Source: Enoplolaimus lenunculus
Taxonomy: Eukaryota; Nematoda; Enoplea; Enoplida; Thoracostomopsidae
Direction: 5' to 3'
Assembly: GCA_030248215.1 (NCBI GenBank)
Contig: JASANG010001128.1
Location: forward strand, 366,397-430,396
DNA length: 64,000 nucleotides
In this document: in pieces, positions 1 to 11,277 of the stretch
Numbering within the stretch: the first letter of the stretch is position 1
How the letters are laid out: each line of letters starts with the position of its first letter
Notes under the pieces: model-generated
What the model saw: only the letters and a program-made list of their open reading frames with translations
Database searches by the model: none
What the model was told of the DNA's origin: nothing
Program-made: the position numbers and the translations under genes

Positions 1-459
1 AGCTTCTGATATGACCTCCCATGATCATTCTAAGCGCCCATATTAGAAGGTTTGAAAAATGCGATTTTTAAGATACGAAAGTTTCCCTTTAGGACTCAAA
101 AAATATTGCCTAAATGATACATTATACACCATTCGACACAGCTTGTGGAGCTGAAAGTTGAATGTTGTTTAAACGTCCCGCAATTTGAACGTCACGAGCT
201 CAAAACTTGTATGTTAGTTATGCTAAAACTGCGTCAAGCCCGTAGCCAGATCATATTGCTGGGGGAGGGTTAAAAAATTTTTCAGGAGGGGCATACAAGG
301 CTTTTCGTTGACTTACAAGCAAGTTTGAAAATTTTGTATGAGGGCAAAATTTTTTCACAAGGGCAAACCAGCCCCCTTTCTTGCTACGAGCCCAAAATTC
401 CTATCTTTCACTGTTTCACCTCCAGAAACTTTTATTTCGTCTGGCTTCTCGCCTGTTTC
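1..459. other. No gene recognised
   Basis: I see no exon with a convincing protein match or splice pair here. The sequence is AT-rich, with diffuse repeats typical of the intergenic parts of this window. Confidence 0.5.
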
Positions 460-808
460 CAGGGTGCAACCGGAGGTGAAAAATACCGGAGCCGGAGGTC
501 AACGAAACTTGGCAGAACCGGAGGTGAGGCGAAATTAAGTAGTAAAAATGACGGTTAATTAGTTAATTTTAGTCAATATCTGCAATATGTTGTTAAAGCT
601 GTTTGGTTTTACGCTAATTTTCTGCGAAATTTCGCAATTTTTTTTTGAAAATACTGGCAAAAGTAAAATGAAACGTGCTAAACAGATAAATTTTGCAAAA
701 TTATGCAAAGGTTACTACCGAAATTGCTGGAACCTCCGACAAAAATCTATAGGAGCCGGAGGCTAATTTTCTGCCGGAGCCGGAGGCAGACCTCCGGTTG
801 CGCCCTGT
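460..808. mobile_element. CAGGGTGCAACCGG-ended MITE (CCGG-rich)
   Basis: The element begins CAGGGTGCAACCGGAGG and ends with the inverted CCTCCGGTTGCGCCCTG. The interior has repeated CCGGAG motifs near both ends and AT-rich DNA in the middle. GCCTGTTTC occurs immediately before it (451-459) and one base after it (809-817), which looks like a target-site duplication. There is no coding capacity. Related copies are seen at 60385-60770, 8781-8912 and, as fragments, inside the foldback elements (about 4780 and 14070). hAT-like ancestry is an inference from the CAGGG termini and the roughly 8-9-bp duplication. Confidence 0.75.
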
Positions 809-1864
809 GCCTGTTTCATAATTTCACCACAATTAAAACTGATATAGACTTTTGAATAACCCAGAAATCAGGGTGATGTTCCAATAGTAAACAAGCATAT
901 TCAACATTGGTTTAGAATAATTTTCTAGATCCATAGAAGCAGTCCCGTAGCCAGCTCACCTTTCTAGGGGATGAGCAAACATTTTGCAAGTGGACAATTC
1001 AATTGTTTTCAATGAGTAACAAGCAAGGTTGAAAACTTTATAAGGGGGGGGGACGTGATTCGTTCGCCATGTTCGCTTCTAAAAAAACTTTCACAAAACA
1101 TTAATATGACCGCTCCCGATATGAAGTGCTGTCTAAGCCATTTCTAACGACGAGAGTGTAAATGTTTGCGTTTCAAACTTAAAAAATATATACAAACTTT
1201 GGCCAATACTACTTTAAGGGGCGTAACAGTAGATTAAACGTATTCCTAAGCCTAAGCCTAAACGTTGCAAAAATGTGTTCCTAAGCCTAAGCCTAAGCCT
1301 AAGCAAAAAAATGTAATCTACAATCTAAACCTACTCTTTTATAGACCCATCAGAAACCTGGACGCCCTTTAAAGTAACATGGGCCGAAACTTTAAAACGC
1401 TGCGAGTATAAAAATATTATTTAAAAAAACTGCAATGTGGAAATGTCGCCGCCACATCTCTTGCACATTTTAAAAGTACAAAAATACAATAATTGTGCGA
1501 TACATCCAACGATTGACTGCGTGTGTACGAAAATGCAAGCTCGTACAATATCGCGTAGTAAAATATTGCTGGCGGATGCAAGGGGGGTGTATTTATCGCG
1601 TCCCCCCACCCGTGTTGGACCCCTGCCGTGTTGAAAAATTGTGATGCAAATTGTTCATCTGATGCGCGAACAACGCGTTTTCTGGTCAAATCGTAAAGAT
1701 GAAAATTATGACGAATTTATACGTCATTCGTGCGCCTATGACGTAATTTAGTCAGTCTTAAAATATCAAACAATTTCTAAAATCTTGCATTAAAACTGCA
1801 ATATTTCAGCACGAAATGTATCCTCACTGGGATCGGAAAATCCTTGTTCCGCCAATGATTGCGC
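809..1864. other. Gene-free stretch with a partial TTAGGC-type MITE
   Basis: No gene is recognised. At about 1215-1345 there is a partial copy of the TTAGGC-bearing MITE: a GGGGCGTAACAGTAGATTA start, two runs of CCTAAG repeats, and a tail resembling the CTACTCTTTTATAGACCC segment of other copies. Its termini are eroded. Confidence 0.5.
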
Positions 1865-2019
1865 GGCCCATGTATAGAACAGGGACGGATCGTCTTCCGG
1901 AGGGGCTATAATAGAGTCAGTTTAAGCTTTAGACTAATTTTTTTGCTTAGGCTTAGGCTTAGGCTTAGGCTTAGGAATATGCTTATACTACTGTTCCGGC
2001 CCTGTTCTATATATGGGCG
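1865..2019. mobile_element. 155-bp MITE with (TTAGGC)n core and 8-bp TSD
   Basis: The left terminus GGCCCATGTATAGAACAGGG mirrors the right terminus CCCTGTTCTATATATGGGCG. The flanking octamer GATTGCGC is exactly duplicated (1857-1864 and 2020-2027). The core holds about five tandem TTAGGC units. There is no coding capacity, so it must be mobilised in trans. The same termini bound the foldback elements at 2565, 12319 and 23991, which suggests a shared transposase source. An 8-bp TSD fits hAT-like or P-like transposases. Confidence 0.9.
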
Positions 2020-2564
2020 GATTGCGCTGTACGCTATTCACCACCCGCAAATTGTGGGTGCTGTGCCTACAGGGGCGTCTACAAAAAAGTGGGCTTGCCT
2101 AGGGGAATTCTTAAGTACACTTTTCCACAGTGCCCGGCATCTAACGTTTAGCTTTGGGCTTAGGCTCAGGCTTAGGCTAAGGTAAGCCATTCCCAAACGT
2201 AAACCTAAGCGTGTGAAGAATTATGTTTCGCGAGCGAAAAGCCAGACGCCACATTTTAGGCAATAGTAGTCAAGGTTGCAGTGTAGGGTGTAGAGAGAAG
2301 AAAAAGCGAGCGAAGCGAATTTAGAGAAGACAGACGTCTTGTTTTATGGCAGATTTGAAGACAACCGATAAATTTTGGTGCTCCTAAACGCGGTCTCAAT
2401 GTTTATTACAACCTCGCCAGCGAAGCGATCGAGAAGCCAGACGTATTTTTGTAATAAATCACATGGAAAACTTTTAAATTTGAGGTCCTTCTGACTTCAG
2501 AATATCCCAATTGACGTGTTTGAATACGGTGCTAAGACCGGCTTGGGTTAAATGTTTTCAATTC
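2020..2564. other. Gene-free; TTAGGC-like fragment
   Basis: No gene is recognised. A short degenerate TTAGGC-type run lies at about 2155-2190. The rest is unremarkable AT-rich sequence. Confidence 0.45.
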
Positions 2565-5419
2565 GGCCAATGTATAGCACAGGGGCTTCCAGTTTTCCAC
2601 GGTGGAAAACTTATAACCAGGAGTGCAGCGCAGCCACTCCTGTATGACGGCTAAATTTTCCGCTGATTTGGTAGGAAAATTAAAAACATTTAATGCCTAG
2701 ATTTTACTCTGGGTTGGTAGGGAAATCAGAAACATAGGTTTTGGTTGGAAAACGGGAAAAGTGGAAAATTCTAATGCCTAGATTATCCCCTGGGTTGGTA
2801 GGGAAATCTGAAGCATAGGTTTTGTTTGGAAAACGGGAAAAGTGTAAAATTCTAATGCCTAGATTTTTCCCCTGGGTTGGTAGGGAAAATCAGAAGCGTA
2901 GGTTTTGGTTGGAAAACGGGAAAAATGGAAAATTTTAATGCCTAGATTTTTATACTGGGTTGGTAAAGAAATCTGAAGCATAGGTTTTGGTTGGAAAACG
3001 GGAAAAGTGGAAAATTCTAATGCCTATATTTTTACCCTGGGTTGGTAGGGGAAATTTTAAGCATAGGTTTTGGTTGGAAAACAGGAAAAGTGGAAAATTG
3101 AGATGCCTAGATACTTTCTTGGTTAGTAAGAGAAATCTAAAGCGATGGTTGGAAAACGGGAAAAGTGGAAAAGTGGAAAATTCAAGCGTAGGGCATAGAT
3201 TTTGGTTGGAAAACGGGAAAAGTGGAAAATTCCAATGCCTGGATTTTTTCGCTGGGTTGGTAGGGAAAATCTGAAGCATACGTTTTGATTAGAAAATGGG
3301 AAAAGTGGAAAATTCCAATGCCTAGATTTTTATCCTGGTTTGGTAGGAAAAATCTGAAGCACAGGTTTTGGTTGGAAAACGGGAAAAGTGGAAAATTCTA
3401 ATGCCTATATTTTTACCCTGGGTTGGTAGGGGAAATTTGAAGCATAGGTTTTGGTTGGAAAACAGGAAAAGTGGAAAATTGAGATGCCTAGATACTTTCT
3501 TGGTTAGTAAGAGAAATCTAAAGCGATGGTTGGAAAACGGGAAAAGTGGAAAAGTGGAAAATTCAAGCGTAGGGCATAGATTTTGGTTGGAAAACGGGAA
3601 AAGTGGAAAATTCCAATGCCTGGATTTTTTCGCTGGGTTGGTAGGGAAAATCTGAAGCATACGTTTTGATTAGAAAATGGGAAAAGTGGAAAATTCCAAT
3701 GCCTAGATTTTTATCCTGGTTTGGTAGGGAAAACCTGAAGCAAAGGTTTCGGTTGGAAAACGGGAAAAGCGGAAAATTCTAATGCCTAGATTTTTTCGCT
3801 GGGTTGGTAGGGAAAACCTGAAGCAAAGGTTTCGGTTGGTAAACGAGAAAAGTGGAAAATTCAAGCGTAAGGCATAGGTTTTGGTTGGAAAGCGGGAAAA
3901 GTGGAAAATTTTAATGCTTAGATTTACCCTGGCTTGGTAGGGAAAATCTGAAGCATATATTTCGGTTGGAAAACGGGAAAAGTGGAAAATTTAAAGGCCT
4001 AGATTTACCTCAGGTTGGTAGGGAAAATCTGAAGCATAGGTTTTGGTTGGAAAACGGGAAAAGTGGAAAATTTAAAGGCTTAGATTTACCTTCGGTTAGT
4101 AGGGAAAATCTGAAGCATAGGTTTTGGTTGGAACATGGGAAAAGTGGAAAATTTAAAGGCCTAGATTTACCTTCGGTTGGTAGGGAAAATCTGAACCATA
4201 GGTTTTGGTTGGAAAATGGGAAAAGTGGAAAATTTAAAGACCTAGATTTACCCTGCGTTGGTAAAGAAAATCTGAAGCATAGGTTTTGGTTGAAAACGGG
4301 AAAAGTGGAAAATTTAAAGGCCTAGATTCACCTTAGGTTGGTAGGGAAATATGAAGCATAGGTTTTTGTTGAAAAATGGGAAAAGTGGAAAATTTAAACG
4401 CCTAGATTTACCCTGGGTTGGAAGTCAGCGACGACCAAATTTGATACATTTATGTTTCCTCGGCTTTCCGGTCATAGCCAACAACGTCTTTAAAACGAAT
4501 TAAAACTTTTTTACAACCTTAAGGCGTCACTCAAAGCGTCGACTTTGTTAACAGACTTATGTTCTGATAATACTGGGCCACCCGGTGGTATCTTGTTTTG
4601 ACCAATCTTGTGCTGAGACTATCATAATCTGATATATTTAATAGTCATGTATTATTTCGGATAAATGCTCTGCTCATTTAGGTTTAACTGTGTAAAGTAG
4701 ATTTTGTTCATTGCACTGTTCCGCTCCGCGGTTTCTTGTTTTGACCAGTGTCGAAATATATTGCCTGTTAGTTTGTAGGATGCCACCGGAGGTGAAAATG
4801 CCAGATCCGGAGCCGGAAGTGAACAAAAGTAGCCGGAACCGGAGATGATGCCGCAGGTGAGGTGAAATCAGGTCGTTGAAATGATATTTAACTTGTTAAT
4901 TTTAGCAAATATCTGCTATGTGTTGTTAAATCGTTCCATTGGAATTTTGTACTTTTCCCATTTTCCAAACAAAACCTTTGCTTTAGATTTTTCCTACCAA
5001 CCCAGGCTAAATTTAGGCGTTTAAATTTTCCAATTTTCCCGTTTTCCAACCAAAACCTATGCTGCAGATTTTCCATACCAACCAAGGGAAAATCTAGGCG
5101 TTTAAATTTTCCACTTTTCCCGTTTTAAAACCAAAACCAATGCTTCAAATTTTCCCTACCAACCCAGGAATAATGTAAGCTTTTAAATTTTCCACTTTTC
5201 CCGTTTTCCAAACAAACTTTACACTACAGGTTTTTCCTACCGTACCAGGGAATATGCAGGCTTATGAATTTTCCACTTTTCCACAGCAAAACCTATGCCC
5301 GCGATTTTTCCTACCAACCAGTGAAAAATCAGGTCGTCATACAGGAGTGGCTGCGATGCACTCCTGGTCGTAAGTTTTCCACCCTGGAAAAGTGGAAGCC
5401 CCTGATCTATACATGGGCC
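2565..5419. mobile_element. Foldback-like element 1 (arms made of ~78-bp subrepeats)
   Basis: The left end GGCCAATGTATAGCACAGGG and right end CCCCTGATCTATACATGGGCC form terminal inverted repeats. These continue inward for about 85 bp, through a TTTTCCACGGTGGAAAA palindrome and an AGGAGTG...CACTCCTG segment. The left arm (about 2640-4420) is some twenty tandem units of roughly 78 bp containing TTGGTTGGAAAACGGGAAAA. The right arm (about 4930-5330) carries the same units in inverted orientation. About 500 bp of non-repeat sequence in the middle includes a fragment of the CCGG-rich MITE. Flanking octamers do not match, so an end may have recombined. Apparent reading frames across the array are by-products of the repeat. 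Confidence 0.85.
2987..3748. repeat. 381-bp higher-order duplication within foldback arm 1
   Basis: The interval 2987-3367 is repeated almost perfectly from 3368 onward. The shift is exactly 381 bp, about five basic units, including the same internal deviation (a doubled AAGTGGAAAAGTGG). The two copies differ at very few positions, while neighbouring units are clearly diverged. A recent segmental duplication (unequal exchange or replication slippage) therefore extended this arm. Confidence 0.85.
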
Positions 5420-5739
5420 ATTAGGCTTATGAGTTGCTTTACGGCGTAAAAGTGCAAAATCGAGTCTGGCGGCTGTGCTGCAATGTTGGTCTTACCTGGG
5501 TCATTGCGTGGCCGTTATATAAATGTGTAGGTATTACAGCTGGCTTTATTTGTTAACGACATAGCTAAGTAGGCTATGTCAGTACCCAATGTTTGTCTTA
5601 GTTGTTGAGTATTTTTGTTGTAATGGATGTCTCGATCTGTATTGCGCAGCTTGCGGAAACCCAATTTTGGGTGTCGACCGGCATGCAAATGAGATAGATA
5701 CATTCAGGGGGTAGCCAGGACTGAAATCAGTACTAGATC

Positions 5740-5985
5740 AGTTGAACTTTCAATTTGCGGCGCATACTTTCGACCTTGTTTTTGCATACTGCTGCTTACA
5801 TAGTTTTACGGAGTGTTTGGAGTTTATTGTTTCGGTTATAGAAGACAGAACTAGTCGGAATCTTAACCCTTTCTCACATGAATATTTTCTATTTCCCCTG
5901 AGACATACTTTTATGCTAGGATTCGAACTCCAGTGACTGGAGTGGGAGGCGTATACCATCACCACTCAGCTATAGGAGCTTGACG
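5740..5985 (-). mobile_element. tRNA-derived SINE
   Basis: Read on the minus strand from about 5985, the sequence starts GCTCCTATAGCTGAGTGGTG (box A-like) and continues to GGAGTTCGAATCC (box B-like), the two internal RNA polymerase III promoter blocks of a tRNA. The 3' side of the acceptor stem does not pair with the 5' side, so this is not a functional tRNA gene. The tail runs on as unrelated sequence for about 180 bp. The DNA just upstream (about 5990-6070) resembles that at 11920-12010, so the family may be dispersed. Confidence 0.6.
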
Positions 5986-5990
5986 CTCGA

Positions 5991-7413
5991 GTCCGAGGGG
6001 GTTCTCACGTCTTGTGGTGATTTAGTACTATGTGTACGTGTTGCAATTGTTAAGCACTGTGCGATATATATTATTTAACGTATATACACTGCGCTGAGTT
6101 GCCTATAGGCAACTCAATGTGAGAAGAGGTTAAGGTTGCCACGGTGGCTGAAATGTGAAGGAAAGCACTAGTTGTATTTGAGGCTGCTAATTGCTTCGCA
6201 AATTTGCACAGTATTTTATATACTGCATCCTGTGCAATAACTGGGGAAATCTTTAGAAATCAGGAGGTTTGGGGAAAGTTTAGTGATTCTAACGGGGTTA
6301 GTCTCACTGTTTTTGCTGAAGCCATTTAAACGGGGTGTTTGGCAAGAAATTGGTGTAATTCTAACTGGGTTAGGGTTACACGGTTTTCCGGGGGCTTGCA
6401 GAAATGTTGGTAATTTGTGAGTCTGTGCCTAGATTAAGCAGAAATTAGGCACGTCTCACAGGATTTAGGATGAAGCTACAACAACTAGGACATTTAACCT
6501 GCGTCGTAATTGTGTTATATTAATAACTGGTGTCATATCGGTATTGGGGTGGGCAGAAAACATTTATACGGCCGCGTCACAGAATAGAAGCGATAAGCGT
6601 ATTGGGATAGAACTAAACTAAGTGATGATTTGGGGCCTTAAAACTAGTAAATCATCAACTTCTCACACATATACGCGAATGTCTTTAATCACATATATAT
6701 TTATATATACATGTTTTTATAGCCTGTACATAGGGTCGCAAAAGATATGAAGTACCAGATACAACTTGTTTTCTACTATTTTTATTTTTGCCTATTTTAT
6801 GTAAGCAAAAGATAGAACGGCTTAATCCGCTACATGAAAAAATAGAACGTTTGCTGTTGCAATATTTTAAAATGCTATTTGCGAACACTTTGGATAGTCA
6901 ACAAATATTAACAAAATTTTACACAAAAAATTCAAATCCATATACATACATCTTTATTCATTACAAAATTCACACCGCTTCTCATAAATCCGCAAACATT
7001 TCAAACAGATCTTGTTCTTTGCCGTGTTCGTATCCCAATATCTCCATCCAACACAACCCATCCTGGACTGCTGTTAAATGGCGACCCCTGAAGTAATCTT
7101 TGAGACCCGAAAGGCATTTCCCAGTCGTCAAAGCTGCCCAACGAATTCAAACTGTCACAATTGCAAATTCCATTCAAAGGCCCAGGCTTTTCATCCAGTT
7201 GACAAGGTCCAATACGCTCTTGTTCATCTTCAATTCGAAGGGTAACCCCACTGCCATAATGCGAAAACAGCACACCACATTCACTGCTTGCGTAGTCAGC
7301 CAAAGAATAATTTGACGTAGATACGCTGAAACAAACTGCAAAACTACAATATAACGAGTGTATAACGAGCGAACTCGGACAACCATCACTCGGAAAATGA
7401 AATCTAACTGACT
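5991..7413. other. Gene-free / 3' flank of the gene at 7414-11277
   Basis: A perfect 20-bp palindrome, GAGTTGCCTATAGGCAACTC, lies at about 6093-6112. The rest is AT-rich. A long open minus-strand frame spans 7001-7462, but it is not in phase with the upstream exons. I therefore treat it as 3' untranslated sequence. Confidence 0.4.
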
Positions 7414-10400
7414 TCAAAGGCCAGTTTTGCACACTACTTCGTTGCCATAACTTGGTATACAATAAAAGTCGTTAGAATTTTAAATTTTACAAAACTGCGT
7501 CATGTTTTTTACATTATGCATTGCTTTCACAAATTTTAGATTAATGCGATCATGTTTTGCTATGTGGGCATACTGATACTTTCTAAGCTTACTTATTTGT
7601 TTAAGTGCATAAAATGTGAAAGCGTTACGCAAAACAAACCCCATAGTCATTAGTGGGCAACCGGACGTGAAAAATACTAGAGCCAAAGATCAACAAAATT
7701 TGGTGGTAGCGCGAGGTCGACAAAACGAATTCTTAGGTATATACTAAATCAAAAATTTACAGTGTCGTAAAAATTATTTTTTGAACATGACATTTCAGAA
7801 ATTCGCCTAAATTCGAAAACAATAAAATTGTTCCAGAGTGGCCAAGAAATACAGTCAACGACGACCCAACATTGATAAAATACAAAAATTTCACTACAAA
7901 AAATGCTCAAATCTCATGCAAAAATAAATCACCATACCTGGAATGCATAGTAGTTCCACCCGTGACCCTATGTGAGCCTGTACCGCTCCCTTCAATACCC
8001 ATTTCAACAGAATCCATCTCCTGCCCACCGCTGTCTGCCGCCCACGCCGCGTCCCACATTTCGCGGAACCGTATTGTATTAACATCCCCAGCTTCAATCA
8101 TTTCCGCAATCTTTTTTCCGAGCCTTGAAATCGCTTCAAAACTCGGTAAATTTCGCACAACCAACGGCGATCCGCCTAACGGCACATTTCGATAAACCCA
8201 ATCAGAAATCTTTCCACCAGCAACAGGTGCAAAGCCGCTTTCAAGCGGTGGAAGCCACCGGGAGGTTGTGGTACTTTCTGACAGTCCGATTTCGGCCATC
8301 CCGCCACTGACCCTAGCGGCCCTTCCACGTGACGCGATTGAAGCTGCGAATGCGCTGCGTTCTGCAAATGCAGTTGCAACTTGTTGCGTGACGCGCAGTG
8401 AAACATAACCAGTTGCGCCATCCATTGCAACACAACCAATAGTATCGACATATGACCCTGTTATCATAAACATGAGCTTGTATTTTCTCTCAAATACGAT
8501 GAAAGCTATATTTTCTAATTTGGGCTGTTATTTTTCCAAAATATGCTTAGGATTACGTTTAGGTTTGAGAAAAGGTTTACTTATACGTAAGGGAACCTTT
8601 ACCTAGCCTCAGCCTGAGCCTTAACCTCAAATGTGAGGCCAGTGTAACCCTAATCTGTGCAAACATTGTCGGAAACACGTTCAAATACAAAAATATAATT
8701 TCTGTGTATATTGAAGAGCATTGAAATTAAATTTGAAATCATGACGTCATAAACCGCATACTTGCTACCGGACCAGGATGCAACTGAAATTCTTAATCAG
8801 TAGTGAAATCCAGTAATTTTCACTACCTGGTTCCGGTAGACTATATGATATTATCTTTTTCTGGTTTCGGTTTCATTTTCGGCATTGTGTAATTCCAGTT
8901 GCATCCTGTATGTGAGATCAAAATACAAAGCATATACTACAATAACAACGCCACACTCGAAATTAAGCTTCGAACAGAACACCAACATTACTCGAAAAGC
9001 GTTCATTTTCACAGAAATAGACGTCTGAAATGCCAAAACATGTACTCTGACAGGTAATTTATCTAATCTTTAAAATCAATTCATTCGCAACTGCGCTCAC
9101 CTGCATCTTTTGGATTGCGAGCAATTTTTGTTCCAAAATAAATGATTCCATTCGGACAATACGCACGCCGAACGGCTGATTCGATTCCTGTTGTAATGCC
9201 GTCCATAGCGGCGCCTGCAGCAATTCCTGCCGCAACAGCGCCAGGCGGTCCAGACAGAAGTCCGCCGGCAACACCGGCGCCAACAACAGCCGTTGTCCTG
9301 GACGCGAGTTTCATCGCTTGATCGCCGCCTTCACTATCTCGACATGCGTAGTGGATACCTGGAGATAAATCAAGAAAGTAGACGGATAGTCAAAAATACC
9401 TGTTTAGCATCATGCCAATAATAATTAGCTAATTGTGTTTGGTGTTTGCGATTTGTATACGCAAAAGTTTTATAAGCATGCGAAAAAGTTCCGAACATGT
9501 ACAATCCAGCAGGTTATTCAAAAACCTATTGAAGCGTTTTAATCGTTTCTGCAGAAATTTCGGGAGCGCGTATATCCCCAAACGCCTTAAGGTTGCGCTT
9601 TACTTTTGTTGACGTCCGGCGCCGTCCGTCACCCGTCCGGCACCGTCCGTTACTCGAACATGGCCGTCCGTCACTGTCCATCGCTCGTTACCGTGCGTCA
9701 ACCGTGCGGCGTTGTCGGTCCCCGTCCGGCGCCGTCCGTCACTATACAGTATCATACGTGTGTAATTTGCGTACGGTAACGCACGGTGACGGACGGCGCC
9801 GTACGGGTCACGGAAGGGGCCGTACGGGTGATGGACGGCGCCGGACGTTGCCGTACGACGAGTATAGCGTCACCCATAAAAAATTACGCTAAAATATATC
9901 GGCTCTCGTACAAATTTCACCACGTTTATGTACCAGTTGGATTCAGGCAAGAGTGCCCCGGGTTTTCCAAATTTTTTGCCCAAGCACATCCCATTTAGGT
10001 TACACTATAATTAATCAGAGTTGCATCCCAGTAAGGCATTCCGGTTATTCCAGGTATTTTTGCAGAAAAATTCGGGATCCAGGCGCCGGGTTTTGGCTTT
10101 GAGAAGTTCCGGGTCCGGGTTTTGGCGTTGAGAAATTCCGGGTCCGGGTTTTGGCGTTGAGAAATTCCGGGTCCGGGCTTTATAAGAAAACATTCCAGGT
10201 CCTAGTAGATATTGCAAAAAAAATCCGAACAAAATTCCCGCACTAAAATGATTTATTACAATTACCCAAATAATCGCTTTCCAAAATATATTTTGTACCG
10301 GAATTATACAAAATTGCGTTGATTTTCGCTCGCTTCTCTCGAGAGGTTGCTTTCAACTAGTGATTATGTGGCTTACGGTTCAAATAAGCCTACATATTAT

Positions 10401-11277
10401 CTGCTATTTTATATAATAGCTGTTTGGCCCAGATTAGTCTACCATCGAACTTTAGAACACTCAGATTTGATTGTGTGGACAGACGCAATACCGTAAACTA
10501 CTTTGCGTTGGTTTTACATCATTGTTGTATTACTGCATCTCAAAGCCAAGCGTGTAATTGGACTGATTAGCAGATTGGTCTACATTTTATACATACAAAT
10601 GTATGATAGTGCTGCCAGTAACGCTCCCTAACACGCCATTGATTTCGCGTTTGCGCAAAGGTACAATAATGCGATAACGAACCTATAATAGTTTGATGTC
10701 ACCTTTACGGGCCCACAAGAATGGATCTAGATGATCTGGTCACGGAAGCTACACAAAATTAAAAATTGGATTCGCGCGTACGCCGAAATTCAGTCTGCCT
10801 TCTCGCTTGCGAGTTCTTCCTTCATTATTTCTCTCTGAGGATTGCACAAGTTATTGAATAACTCGCTGGTACAATACACATCCGAATGAATAACTCGCTG
10901 GTACACCGTAAAGATTTTGAGAGAGTGGCAATCCTAATCTTAAACTTCCCAATCGTGCCCTTGCCTACCACCAACTGACACCAAATGATATCACTCAACC
11001 AAAAATCCATCCTCCGAACTTTAATCCACTTACTCCCTTTGACGTGTCCCACCACTGGGATACTATCAACAAAGCTGCTCAACTCCTGAACGAATTCCAA
11101 CTGAGTTGCAAGCGCCGCTTTATTATCGCCACAACTTGCTTCAACTGCCGACCGAATCTGCGATACAATAGGACATCGGCGTGAAAAATTCTCTTGAGTC
11201 ACTCGAGCGCCTTCACAGTCACGACAGACGAACTGAATGAATGATTTCAACTGAGACGCAACCGGAATTGAATCCAT
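7414..11277 (-). CDS. Conserved uncharacterised animal protein with glycine-zipper segment (4 exons)
   Basis: Exons on the minus strand: 11034-11277, 9101-9358, 7938-8457 and 7414-7450. All junctions are GT-AG and the phases agree (about 352 residues). Exon 1 carries two related blocks rich in PVxSQ, CxDxEGA/TQExF and CPIVSQIRS, ending in DSIPVVGHVKG. Exon 2 opens IHYACRDSEGGDQAM and continues SRTTAVVGAG, then a small-residue stretch GAVAAGIAAGAAMDGI. That last stretch looks like a glycine zipper able to pack in or against a membrane. Exon 3 is more variable. I recall this N-terminal/central architecture (GHVKG-IHY-GGDQAM-MDGI) from uncharacterised proteins of several invertebrates, but no function is known to me. 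The last exon is tiny (12 codons) and is the least certain part. The ATG at 11277 is the first in frame. Confidence 0.75.
8781..8912. mobile_element. Small MITE with GGATGCAACTG / CAGTTGCATCC ends
   Basis: Inverted ends (CAGGATGCAACTGAAATTC and AATTCCAGTTGCATCCTG) enclose about 130 bp containing CCGG and TTTCGG motifs. It lies in intron 2 of the gene at 7414-11277. The ends are a diverged form of the CAGGGTGCAACCGG family. Confidence 0.6.
9588..9885. repeat. GC-rich inverted-repeat element (GACGGCGCCGTC family)
   Basis: The left half repeats CCGTCCGGCGCCGTCCGTC-like motifs and the right half carries their reverse complements (GACGGACGGCGCC, GACGGCGCCGGACG), around an AT-rich centre near 9745. 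It is an island of CpG-rich sequence in AT-rich DNA, inside intron 1 of the gene at 7414-11277. The right end ...CGACGAGTATAGCGTC resembles the ends of the element at 57085-57195 (TAAAGCGCTACCC), so this is probably a MITE family. Confidence 0.6.
10018..10235. repeat. TTCCGGGTCCGGGTTTTGGCG tandem repeat element
   Basis: After a GAGTTGCATCCCAG start, about three tandem units of roughly 30 bp follow (GTCCGGGTTTTGG core, about 10080-10185). Similar G/C-rich pieces occur at about 19555-19670, 20190-20345 and 50870-50950. The motif pairs CCGGGTCCGG / CCGGACCCGG suggest a dispersed repeat family starting GAGTTGCATCC. Confidence 0.55.

Noticed and set aside
1930-1980. Chromosome-end telomere
   Set aside because: The TTAGGC run is short, internal and bounded by MITE termini with a target duplication.
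2950-4325. Open frames of 95-119 codons across the foldback arms on both strands
   Set aside because: They are produced by the 78-bp subrepeat, which is nearly a multiple of three; repeated peptides track the DNA repeat and occur on both strands.
7001-7462. A 153-codon minus-strand frame with plausible composition as the last exon of the gene at 7414-11277
   Set aside because: The upstream exon phase leads into a different frame that stops after 12 codons, and no acceptor gives the required phase. It remains a possible alternative if cDNA shows another junction.
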